Origin: Fidelibacterota bacterium
Lineage (GTDB): Bacteria; Fidelibacterota; BS150m-G59
NCBI GenBank assembly: GCA_016784265.1
Contig: JADHUZ010000041.1
Location: 1 to 8,592 of the forward strand
DNA length: 8,592 bases
Direction of reading: 5' to 3'
Below, piece by piece: positions 1 through 6,605 of the stretch. Position 1 is the first letter of the stretch. Each line of letters opens with the position of its first letter. Made by a program: the position numbers and the translations under genes. Under the pieces are notes generated by a model. It saw only the letters and a list, made by a program, of their open reading frames with translations, made no database searches and was not told where the DNA came from.

Positions 1-548
1 ATCCAACTGTTGGAGGCGCGGTGACAGGATTGGGTGTGCCACCGCAATCCATTCGACGAATTACCGGTGTTTTCAAGGCTTATACGACTCGTGTTGGGGC
101 AGGTCCTTTTCCTACGGAACTTACAGGCGAAGAAGGAGATCTATTGCGCCAGATTGGAATGGAATATGGCGCAACCACAGGAAGATCCAGGCGGTGCGGG
201 TGGTTTGATGGAATTGCCGCAAAATATGCAACCAAACTGAACGGATTTACAGATATTGCCATCACAAAAATGGATATTCTCGACCCGTACGAAGAAATTC
301 AAATTTGCACAGGTTATCACCGTAACAAAGTGAAAAAATTCCCATTTGCACTTCAAAATCCGGAAGCGATAGATCCTCAATACCAATCGCTTTCTGGCTG
401 GCGAGATAGCACAGTGGGAATTACGAAATTTGAAGAATTACCTACAAAAGCGATGGAATATATTAAATTTATTGAAAATTATTTAGGTGTGAATGTGTCG
501 CTGATTTCTACCGGAAGCGATAGCCAGCACCTAATTCAGATATTTTAA
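1..548 (+). CDS. purA: Adenylosuccinate synthetase, C-terminal part (5' end outside window)
   Basis: The enzyme joins IMP and aspartate, using GTP, to give adenylosuccinate, the first committed step from IMP to AMP in the cytoplasm. The reading frame is already open at the left edge (codons from base 3 read PTVGGAVTGLG), so the GTG at base 21 is an internal valine and not a start. About 181 residues are visible of a family that usually has 420-430. Recognisable family blocks in order are RVGAGPFPTEL, the IMP/aspartate-loop block ATTGRSRRCGWFD, TKMDILDPYEEIQICTGY, GWRDSTVGI and the guanine-binding block STGSDSQ (usually STGPDR or similar). The protein ends a few residues after this block, as expected. 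It converges on rseP, and the two stop codons overlap (546-548 and 547-545). It is unrelated in function to the envelope genes and must be transcribed from a promoter left of the window. The identification is firm. Confidence 0.96.
   Translation, partial: PTVGGAVTGLGVPPQSIRRITGVFKAYTTRVGAGPFPTELTGEEGDLLRQIGMEYGATTGRSRRCGWFDGIAAKYATKLNGFTDIAITKMDILDPYEEIQICTGYHRNKVKKFPFALQNPEAIDPQYQSLSGWRDSTVGITKFEELPTKAMEYIKFIENYLGVNVSLISTGSDSQHLIQIF
545..548. other. Overlapping convergent stop codons of purA and rseP
   Basis: The palindrome TTAA supplies the TAA of purA on the + strand (546-548) and the TAA of rseP on the minus strand (547-545). I see no stem-loop followed by a T-run on either side within about 60 bases, so neither transcript has an obvious intrinsic terminator between the genes. 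Confidence 0.9.
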
Positions 549-1696
549 AACAACCTCACGATATCATTAAACACAACGTAAATCATTAGAGCAAACAACA
601 AAGTCAAGCCGACTTGCTGGATGCGAATTCGTGTATCCAAAGACAATGGTTTTCTGATGAGCGATTCAATAATCACAATCAAAAGATGCCCGCCATCAAG
701 CCCAGGAATTGGGAAAAGGTTAAATATTCCAATTTGAACACTGATAAAAGCGATAAAATAAAAGAACTTTATCCAGCCGGATTGCAATGCTGAATGAGCT
801 TCGTTCACAATTGTAATTGGACCGCCGATGTGCTTACGAAAATTAAATTCACCAGAAAATAATCCCCGAACAAAATAAACCACCAAACCTAATGTTTCGT
901 TGATGGCCTTCGCACCCAAAATTGCAGACTGGTAAAATCCTATCGGTAACATTTCTCGAATAACACCAATTCGCCCAATCACGATAACAGTGTCTGCGCC
1001 GGCAAGTTCGTAGGAATCTGAATGAACTGTGGTTGAAAAAACGTGATTGCTTCTGAAATATTCGATTGTTAAATTTTGGTCTGGTTTGCCTCGCACAACA
1101 TCAACGAGATCGTCCCAAGTTTCCACGATTTCTCCACTGATTGTGAGAAGAGAATCACCAGATTGAATGCCCGCGATTTCTGATGGTCCACCGGTTGCAA
1201 CATCGATTCTTGTGCTATCACTTGGAATTCCGTTGTGGTAAAATATTCCCGAAAAAATTACAAAAGCCAAAACAAAATTCATCAAAACGCCACCAAGAAG
1301 AAATAGACTTTTTTGGAATCCATTTTTACCGGAAAACTCGTCTTTCGCACCGACGATTTTTTTGTCAAAACTTTCGTCGATGACACCAGCAACTTTCACA
1401 TAGCCGCCCAAAGGTATCAGCGCAAAGTTATATTCTGTCTTGCTTTTTGCGAATTTTCGTGAGAGATTAAATTTTAAAATTGGTTGCCATTTCAATCCGC
1501 TTTCTGTCGATTTGAAAAAGAAAATCCGAAGCACCCAGCCATTTTCTGTTGGTTTGAGCGAAAGCAATCGCGGTGGAAATCCAATGGAAAATTTCTCCAC
1601 ACGCATCCCTGTCATCCGCGCCATGATGAAATGACCAAATTCATGCGCAAGAATCACGCTTCCGAAAAGCAAAACAATTGTCAGAATCAAAGTCAT
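545..1696 (-). CDS. rseP: RIP metalloprotease RseP (site-2 protease family, M50)
   Basis: An inner-membrane zinc protease that cuts transmembrane segments. In E. coli it cleaves RseA and leftover signal peptides; the substrate here is unknown. The protein has 383 residues. The first membrane helix (about 3-26) carries the zinc motif HEFGH at 18-22. The FSIGFPPR block follows at 36-43 and IPLGGYVK at 94-101. Another helix lies at about 131-153, a single PDZ domain at about 160-225 (E. coli RseP has two), and a helix at about 309-330. NLFPIPGLDGGHLL at 326-339 supplies the third zinc ligand, D334, and a last helix spans about 361-382. The stretch between FSIGF and IPLGG is some 30 residues longer than in most relatives. 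The ATG overlaps the dxr stop as ATGA. No ribosome binding site is visible, so translation probably depends on coupling to dxr. It is the last gene of the cluster and converges on purA. The family is certain; the physiological role is inferred. Confidence 0.96.
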   Translation of the reverse strand: MTLILTIVLLFGSVILAHEFGHFIMARMTGMRVEKFSIGFPPRLLSLKPTENGWVLRIFFFKSTESGLKWQPILKFNLSRKFAKSKTEYNFALIPLGGYVKVAGVIDESFDKKIVGAKDEFSGKNGFQKSLFLLGGVLMNFVLAFVIFSGIFYHNGIPSDSTRIDVATGGPSEIAGIQSGDSLLTISGEIVETWDDLVDVVRGKPDQNLTIEYFRSNHVFSTTVHSDSYELAGADTVIVIGRIGVIREMLPIGFYQSAILGAKAINETLGLVVYFVRGLFSGEFNFRKHIGGPITIVNEAHSALQSGWIKFFYFIAFISVQIGIFNLFPIPGLDGGHLLIVIIESLIRKPLSLDTRIRIQQVGLTLLFALMIYVVFNDIVRLF

Positions 1697-2865
1697 TTAC
1701 AGCACTGTTTTTCGATGTTATTCAAAATATCTTTGGCTACCGTTTCTAATTCTTGAAAGCTCTGTAAATTGATTTCCCAGTTTGCGAGATCGCCGAGGCT
1801 GAGAATTTGTTCAACACAAATTGCAATATCTGTGAATAAGATTTTCCGATCGAGAAACGCGTAAACTGCGAATTCATTCATGATGTTCAATGCCGCAGGA
1901 TAAATGCCACCTCGTTCCAGCGCATCCATCGCGAGAGATAAACACGGAAAACGATTCAAATCTGGCGATTCAAAAGTTAACGAAGCAAGTTTTGTAAAAT
2001 CAATTTTTTCCCAATCTGCGTGCCAGCGATCAGGATAACTGAGCGCATATTGGATTGGGATTTTCATGTCTGGCAAGCCGAGCTGCGCCTTAATCGAGCC
2101 ATCAACAAATTCAACCATAGAATGGATAATTGATTGCGGATGAATCAAAATCTCGATTTGCTCCGGAGGAAAATCAAAAAGCCAACGCGCCTCGATAATC
2201 TCCAATCCCTTGTTCATCATGGTTGCGGAGTCAACGGTGATTTTTGCGCCCATTGACCAGTTTGGATGTTTCAGCGCTTGCTCTGGCGCGATGGATGAAA
2301 ATTGATCCAACGGATATTGACGAAAAGGTCCACCAGATCCTGTCAGAATTATTTTATTGACCTGCTTTTGATTTTCGCCGGATAGACATTGCCAAATTGC
2401 GCTATGTTCACTATCAATGGGAAACACGGTTGCGTTGCGCTCTTTTGTCAATTTCATCACCCACTCGCCCGCCATGACAAGAGATTCCTTGTTTGCCAAA
2501 GCAATATCTTTCCCCATTTCTAAGGCACAAATTGTCGGCTCGAGTCCGGATTTTCCAACCACAGCATTGACAACAAGATCTACATCATCTCTGCTTGCAA
2601 TTTCGTTCAGTCCCTCTTTTCCGAAAAGGATTTCCACAGATGAATTTTTTAGTGCATTTTTTGCGTGCTCAAAAGCTTGCGGATCCGTAATCGCAATAGC
2701 ATTGGGCAAAAATTGTTGCGTTTGGGAGATAATCAAATCACTGTTTTTATTCGCTGTCAGATATTTTATCTTGATCCGATCTGTGTTTTTTGCGGCTATT
2801 TGCAGCGTGTTAACACCGATTGATCCGGTAGATCCGAGCACGGAGATGGATTTTGGATTTGACAC
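1693..2865 (-). CDS. dxr: 1-deoxy-D-xylulose 5-phosphate reductoisomerase
   Basis: It converts DXP to 2-C-methyl-D-erythritol 4-phosphate with NADPH and a divalent metal, the committed step of the non-mevalonate isoprenoid pathway and the target of fosmidomycin. The protein has 390 residues, normal for the family. The NADPH-binding loop GSTGSIG is at 11-17, ALANKESLV at 122-130, and metal ligands D151 and E153 lie in PIDSEHSAIWQC. GSGGPFR is at 176-182, and MMNKGLEIIEARWLF at 216-230 contains the third metal ligand E222. The C-terminal helical domain follows. The start is GTG at 2865-2863. It sits ten residues before GSTGSIG as in relatives, and the frame is closed 13 codons upstream with no ATG between. 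No clear ribosome binding site precedes it. It lies 36 bases after lpxA and overlaps rseP by ATGA. The GTG start is likely, though an ATT start just upstream cannot be excluded. Confidence 0.97.
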   Translation of the reverse strand: MSNPKSISVLGSTGSIGVNTLQIAAKNTDRIKIKYLTANKNSDLIISQTQQFLPNAIAITDPQAFEHAKNALKNSSVEILFGKEGLNEIASRDDVDLVVNAVVGKSGLEPTICALEMGKDIALANKESLVMAGEWVMKLTKERNATVFPIDSEHSAIWQCLSGENQKQVNKIILTGSGGPFRQYPLDQFSSIAPEQALKHPNWSMGAKITVDSATMMNKGLEIIEARWLFDFPPEQIEILIHPQSIIHSMVEFVDGSIKAQLGLPDMKIPIQYALSYPDRWHADWEKIDFTKLASLTFESPDLNRFPCLSLAMDALERGGIYPAALNIMNEFAVYAFLDRKILFTDIAICVEQILSLGDLANWEINLQSFQELETVAKDILNNIEKQCCK

Positions 2866-2878
2866 AATAATCGTTACG

Positions 2879-2898
2879 GCTAATTGATAACAACTAAC
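2879..2898 (-). other. Possible small hairpin in the lpxA-dxr spacer
   Basis: On the minus strand GTTAGTTG, loop TTAT, then CAATTAGC can pair as an 8-base stem with two G-U pairs. It fills much of the 36-base spacer and ends 13 bases before the dxr GTG. No T-run follows, so it does not look like an intrinsic terminator. It might influence dxr translation or mark an RNA processing site, but the stem is weak and may be chance. Confidence 0.25.
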
Positions 2899-2901
2899 TG
2901 C

Positions 2902-3675
2902 TTAAACAATGCCACGTTCAGAATGTTGGATAAAATTAATAATTTCCTGAATTTCCGTTGTCAATTCGAACCCCGATTGAATTTGCTCGATTGCTTGTCC
3001 GATGTTAATTCCGGAACGATAAATCAATCGGTATGCATCCTTGAGTTGTTGAATTGTCGCGTTGGTAAATCCACGACGACGCAAGCCGACAAGGTTCAAT
3101 CCCACATATTTTAGCGGTTCTCCAGAAGCAAGAATATATGGAGGCACATTTTGGACGCAACGAAAACCGCCGCCGACAAACGAATGTTTCCCAATGCGAG
3201 TGAATTGATGAACGCCGACCATGCCGCCAACAATTGCCCATTCGTCAACGATAACATGGCCTCCCAATTGCACCGTATTCGCTAAAATGGTATGATCGCC
3301 AACGATACAATCGTGCGCCACATGAACATACGCCATCAGCAGATTATCGGAACCAATTCGTGTCTCTTTCCTATCCTCTGTGCCGCGATGAATCGTAACG
3401 AATTCGCGAATGATATTTCGATCTCCAATAATCGTTTTTGATTTTTCTCCGTGGAATTTCAAATCTTGCGGAATTTCACCAATCACAGCTCCGTGAAAAA
3501 TTTGGCATTCATCGCCAATTTGTGTGTCGGATGCAATTTTTATGTGAGAAGCAATTTTTGTGTTTTTCCCGATGCGAACGCCATTTTCGACAATTGTAAA
3601 AGGACCGATTGTAACACCTTCTGCGATTTTCGCGGATGAATCAATGAGTGCCGTTGGATGAATTTTGATACTCAT
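2902..3675 (-). CDS. lpxA: UDP-N-acetylglucosamine O-acyltransferase
   Basis: It transfers a 3-hydroxyacyl chain from acyl carrier protein to the 3-OH of UDP-GlcNAc, the first step of lipid A synthesis, acting as a cytoplasmic trimer. The protein has 257 residues (E. coli 262). A left-handed beta-helix of hexapeptide repeats occupies about residues 1-180, with the typical extra loop around 70-80 (IPQDLKFHGE). The catalytic histidine is H121 in YVHVAHDC, matching E. coli H125. VHQF at 155-158 and the substrate-binding block GLNLVGLRRRGF at 192-203 follow, and then the C-terminal helical domain starting near AYRLIYRSG. At the position of E. coli G173, the acyl-chain ruler, this protein has G169. 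The ATG overlaps the lpxC-fabZ stop as ATGA with no convincing ribosome binding site, so translational coupling is likely. No lpxB follows; dxr takes that place. Confidence 0.97.
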   Translation of the reverse strand: MSIKIHPTALIDSSAKIAEGVTIGPFTIVENGVRIGKNTKIASHIKIASDTQIGDECQIFHGAVIGEIPQDLKFHGEKSKTIIGDRNIIREFVTIHRGTEDRKETRIGSDNLLMAYVHVAHDCIVGDHTILANTVQLGGHVIVDEWAIVGGMVGVHQFTRIGKHSFVGGGFRCVQNVPPYILASGEPLKYVGLNLVGLRRRGFTNATIQQLKDAYRLIYRSGINIGQAIEQIQSGFELTTEIQEIINFIQHSERGIV

Positions 3676-5036
3676 TTATCTACAATTGCCGCCTTAAGAG
3701 TTGCTTGTGAAACCAGATTTTCATCCACAAACACTTTTGCTTCCATCGTAACCATTGCGCGCCTTTGATGCACCAGTTCAACCTCTAACCGCAGTTGATC
3801 GCCCGGCACAACAGGGCGACGAAATTTCACATTTTCAAATCCTGTAAAATAGACTAATTTCTCTTCTGGCTTTTCGACAACATTTAGCAACAAAATCCCG
3901 CCAACTTGTCCCATCGCTTCGACAATTAAAACCCCCGGCATCACCGGATGTTCTGGGAAATGTCCAATAAAAAATGGCTCGTTAATCGTTACATTTTTTA
4001 TTCCAACAATTGACTTTTCTGTCGGCATATCCACAATTCTATCCACCAACACAAATGGATAACGATGAGGCAAAATTTCAAGAATTTCCTCTATTTTGAT
4101 GGTCGGTTTTGGGCGACGTGCTCGCAGTTTTTCGCGGATTTTTTTAACAAATTCAACATTTGGAGCGTGTCCACTTCTCGCGGCAATCACATGACCCTGA
4201 ATTGGCATTCCCAAAAGTGCCAAATCTCCAATTAAATCCAACACCTTATGACGAACTGGCTCATCTTCGAACCGCAAATTTTTTCCGTTAAGCATTCCGT
4301 TTGCCCCACGAAACACATCTTGGCTTAAGCCAAATAAATGTTTCAGTTTGGCTTGCTCGGGCTCGTCCAGCTCTTTGTCCACAAAAACCAATGCGTTATC
4401 CAGAGTTCCGCCCTTGATAAGTTCTTGCTCTTTCAACATTTCCACTTCACTGAGAAAACAAAATGTCCGTGCTGGTGCAAATTTTTCCACAAAATCTTCC
4501 TGCAAAGAATACAACGAAGCATATTGTGTGCCGAGCGACTGATTTTGGAAATCAATCATGCAAGTTACGCGAAATCTGTCCGATGGCAACAAATGAATAT
4601 CAGTATTTCTTTCTGGGTCGTGGAAAGTTATCGCTTCATCAACAACAAAAACTTTTCGTGGCGATTCTTGCTCGACAATGCCAACTTCTAATAATGTTTT
4701 GACAAATTCTTCCGAACTTCCATCGCAAACTGGCGGCTCCGGCGCGCTCAATTCAATTTTGATATTGTCAATTTCCAACCCAACCACCGCGGCAAGCACA
4801 TGCTCCACTGTGTGGATTTTCACATCATTTTCCGCAATCGTTGTTCCACGAGAAATATCAACTACATGATCAATTTCAGCCAAAATTTCTGGGGAATTCG
4901 GCAAATCAGTCCGAACAAATCGAATTCCATAATTTTCTTCGGCAGGATGAAAAGTTACCGTAGATTCAAATCCAGTGTGTAAACCCACGCCATCACAAGA
5001 AATCGATTTTTTAATTGTGCGTTGATTTTTATGCAT
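3672..5036 (-). CDS. lpxC-fabZ: Bifunctional LpxC deacetylase / FabZ dehydratase fusion
   Basis: Two enzymes in one 454-residue chain. LpxC (about 1-300) removes the N-acetyl group from UDP-3-O-acyl-GlcNAc, the committed step of lipid A synthesis. FabZ (about 313-454) dehydrates 3-hydroxyacyl-ACP in fatty acid synthesis. LpxC zinc ligands are H79 in HTVEH (with E78 as base), H263 and D267 in VRHKVLDLIGD; H290 in RSGHAPN is the second catalytic residue. FabZ shows LPHRYPFVLVDR at 322-333, then H359 in FIGHFPEHP and E373 in VLIVEAMGQ, with the 14-residue spacing of E. coli H54/E68. A short basic linker at about 303-312 (KLRARRPKP) joins the halves. All catalytic residues are present, so both activities are probably intact. 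The fusion is known from Bacteroidetes, Chlorobi and relatives. The ATG lies 8 bases inside the end of lpxD behind a GAGGAA site, and the stop overlaps lpxA. Because both halves draw on 3-hydroxyacyl-ACP, the fusion may balance lipid A against phospholipid (inference). Confidence 0.97.
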   Translation of the reverse strand: MHKNQRTIKKSISCDGVGLHTGFESTVTFHPAEENYGIRFVRTDLPNSPEILAEIDHVVDISRGTTIAENDVKIHTVEHVLAAVVGLEIDNIKIELSAPEPPVCDGSSEEFVKTLLEVGIVEQESPRKVFVVDEAITFHDPERNTDIHLLPSDRFRVTCMIDFQNQSLGTQYASLYSLQEDFVEKFAPARTFCFLSEVEMLKEQELIKGGTLDNALVFVDKELDEPEQAKLKHLFGLSQDVFRGANGMLNGKNLRFEDEPVRHKVLDLIGDLALLGMPIQGHVIAARSGHAPNVEFVKKIREKLRARRPKPTIKIEEILEILPHRYPFVLVDRIVDMPTEKSIVGIKNVTINEPFFIGHFPEHPVMPGVLIVEAMGQVGGILLLNVVEKPEEKLVYFTGFENVKFRRPVVPGDQLRLEVELVHQRRAMVTMEAKVFVDENLVSQATLKAAIVDK

Positions 5037-6060
5037 GCATTTCCTCTTCCAATTTTTCTATTTGATGGCGCATTCCTCGCAAGTCTGTTATTATTTTGGG
5101 CAATCGCGAAATTATCGCCTCAATGCGTTTCGAAGCCGTGTGCTCGCGCGCTGGAAAGCCCGATAAAATCAAATTGCTCGAAAAGGAATGAGTTACGCCC
5201 GCTTTTGTGGCAATCATCACTTGATTTCCAATTTCCAAATGTCCTGCAATACCCGATTTTCCACCCATAATTACGGAATGTCCGAGTTTTGTGCTACCCG
5301 CAATTCCAACTTGTGCAGCGAGCATACAGTTTTTCCCGAGGTGAACATTGTGCGCAATTTGAATCAAATTATCTAATTTGCAACCATTTTCGATAATTGT
5401 GCTACCGACTGTTCCTCTATCGATTGTTGTGTTTGCTCCAATTTCCACATCGTCGCCAATTTGGACATCACCAAGGTGATAAACTTTTCGGATTGTTCCT
5501 TTGATATTCCGAAATCCAAATCCGTCACTTCCGATAATTGCACCAGCATGCACTCGAACGCGATTTCCTATTTTCACTCGCTCATAAATAACAGATGATG
5601 GTGAAAAATAGCAATCATTTCCAATCGTAACATCATTTCCAATCGTAACATTCGGCTCAATTATTGTGTTGTCTCCAATCACAACATTGTCGCCAATTAC
5701 TACATTCCCAGCAATTGAAATAGATTCTGAAATATCACAATTTTCGCCGATAATCGCAGATTTATGAATGCTGTTTGAAATGGATTTTTCATCAGCGAAA
5801 ATAGAAAGCAATTCAACATACGCTTTATCGGAATTTTTCACGACAATGGAGGGCGAAAACGAATCGGAAAATTCTTCCGAAAGTAGCAGAGCGCCGGCAT
5901 CAGAAGAATCTAAAAATTTCTGATATCGCGCATCAAACAAAAATGAAATATCATTTTTTTTCGCTTCTTGAATTGAGGCAACGCCGGAGATTTTTTTATT
6001 TGAATCTCCCGCAATTTTGCCGTTTAAGCGCGCTGCCAGTTCACCAAGTGTGATAACCAA
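5029..6060 (-). CDS. lpxD: UDP-3-O-acylglucosamine N-acyltransferase
   Basis: It adds the second 3-hydroxyacyl chain, to the 2-amino group of UDP-3-O-acyl-glucosamine, after LpxC has acted; it works as a cytoplasmic trimer. The protein has 343 residues (E. coli 341). The N-terminal uridine-binding domain (about 1-98) contains GVASIQEAKKNDISFLFD at 26-43. Hexapeptide beta-helix coils cover about 101-290, with the family block GSDGFGF at 177-183 and IGANTTIDRGT at 207-217. The catalytic histidine is H237 in QIAHNV (E. coli H239). A C-terminal helix with LRGMRHQIEKLEEE follows. The start is TTG at 6060-6058. It gives the family-like N-terminus (VITLGELAARL), and only two codons separate it from the skp stop in the same frame. 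A weak GAGAA lies 9 bases before it. Hexad count from SAIIGE to the GSDGFGF block equals that of E. coli. Confidence 0.96.
   Translation of the reverse strand: MVITLGELAARLNGKIAGDSNKKISGVASIQEAKKNDISFLFDARYQKFLDSSDAGALLLSEEFSDSFSPSIVVKNSDKAYVELLSIFADEKSISNSIHKSAIIGENCDISESISIAGNVVIGDNVVIGDNTIIEPNVTIGNDVTIGNDCYFSPSSVIYERVKIGNRVRVHAGAIIGSDGFGFRNIKGTIRKVYHLGDVQIGDDVEIGANTTIDRGTVGSTIIENGCKLDNLIQIAHNVHLGKNCMLAAQVGIAGSTKLGHSVIMGGKSGIAGHLEIGNQVMIATKAGVTHSFSSNLILSGFPAREHTASKRIEAIISRLPKIITDLRGMRHQIEKLEEEMHA
5041..5046 (-). promoter_or_regulatory. Ribosome binding site of lpxC-fabZ inside lpxD
   Basis: GAGGAA on the minus strand lies 4 bases before the lpxC ATG at 5036-5034. The junction reads GAGGAAATGCATGCATAA. 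The first ATG (5040-5038) belongs to the lpxD frame and leads only to Met-His-Ala-stop; the second ATG opens lpxC. The site lies within the last codons of lpxD (Glu-Glu). Confidence 0.65.
5614..5651 (-). repeat. Exact 18-base tandem repeat within lpxD
   Basis: The plus-strand string ATCATTTCCAATCGTAACAT occurs at 5614-5633 and again at 5632-5651, giving a period of 18 bases over 38 bases. It encodes two successive hexads VTIGND in the beta-helix of LpxD (residues about 138-149). A second protein-level pair, VVIGDN twice at about 120-131, is not identical in DNA. Since the total hexad number matches E. coli LpxD, this may be local sequence homogenisation and not added length. Confidence 0.8.
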
Positions 6061-6066
6061 ATTAGG

Positions 6067-6588
6067 TTATTCTCTTTCGCGACGCAATTCGTATAACACA
6101 TCGTCTGTCATGTCCCATTTTGGATCTGCATAGAGCAGAGCGCCGGGCTCCTGAAAGACAAGATCAAAATTTTCCTTTTCCGCAACCAGATCCACAACTT
6201 CTTTGATTTGTTTGCGAATCGGATCCTCCAAATCTTTTTGTATTTTGTAGATTGTGCCTTCAGGATAGGCGAAATGTTTTGTCTCGAATTCCTGAACTGT
6301 CATCATCAGCGCCTGAATTTCTCCCGCTTTTTCTTCTTTGCGTGATTCACTCATCATCAAGCTTTGTTTTTCAAAAGCGTTTTGCAACGAATCTATCCGA
6401 ACCACAAGATTATCTCGCTCTTGCTGCAATCGTTCAAATTCCCGCTGTAATTGCTTATCAACTTCTTGGAGTGGCTGATATTCTGCGATGATTTTTTCCA
6501 TGTTGACATAACCGATTTTTACTTCACTGTACAGCAAGCCTGTCCCAAGTAAAAGTAAAGCGATTATGAATTGACTTGTTCTTTTCAA
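6067..6588 (-). CDS. skp: OmpH/Skp family periplasmic chaperone
   Basis: A chaperone that holds unfolded outer-membrane proteins in the periplasm on their way to the BAM complex; Skp forms trimers with helical tentacles. From the TTG at 6588-6586 the protein has 173 residues. It has a basic N-terminus (LKRTSQ), a hydrophobic signal-peptide core at about 7-19 and probable cleavage near residue 21, then the family opening VKIGYVNMEKI at 23-33. A long charged helical coiled-coil region spans about 40-140, and the closing beta segment NFDLVFQEPGALLYADP is at 140-156. The start is chosen because AAGGAG sits 6 bases before TTG and the signal peptide begins there. An ATG 18 codons upstream (6642) would overlap bamA and put a non-signal-like extension in front. 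The gene lies between bamA and lpxD, the usual place for this family. TTG start: likely; family: firm. Confidence 0.93.
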   Translation of the reverse strand: MKRTSQFIIALLLLGTGLLYSEVKIGYVNMEKIIAEYQPLQEVDKQLQREFERLQQERDNLVVRIDSLQNAFEKQSLMMSESRKEEKAGEIQALMMTVQEFETKHFAYPEGTIYKIQKDLEDPIRKQIKEVVDLVAEKENFDLVFQEPGALLYADPKWDMTDDVLYELRRERE

Positions 6589-6594
6589 AGTAGT

Positions 6595-6600
6595 CTCCTT
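6595..6600 (-). promoter_or_regulatory. Strong ribosome binding site deciding the skp TTG start
   Basis: AAGGAG on the minus strand lies in the 17-base gap between the bamA stop (6608-6606) and the skp TTG (6588-6586), 6 bases from the TTG. It is the best Shine-Dalgarno match in the cluster and supports TTG over the upstream in-frame ATG at 6642. Confidence 0.8.
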
Positions 6601-6605
6601 TTTTG

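Noticed and set aside
21..23. GTG at base 21 as a start of a short gene
   Set aside because: The frame is open upstream to the window edge, and the residues before it (PTVGGA) match the PurA family, so it is an internal valine.
549..610. Intrinsic terminator between purA and rseP
   Set aside because: The region is inside rseP and I could find no stable inverted repeat followed by a T-run on either strand.
2417..2887. A 156-codon open frame on the + strand opposite dxr
   Set aside because: It lies antisense to clear Dxr coding sequence, has no recognisable domain or ribosome binding site, and is explained by the codon use of the real gene.
2880..2930. Internal promoter before dxr
   Set aside because: Only loose TTGTTT and TATCAAT matches with a 14-base spacer are visible, too poor to support in AT-rich sequence.
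4338..4702. Overlapping + strand frames of up to 117 codons opposite lpxC
   Set aside because: They are antisense to LpxC, their translations are cysteine- and phenylalanine-rich without domains, and several compete in different frames.
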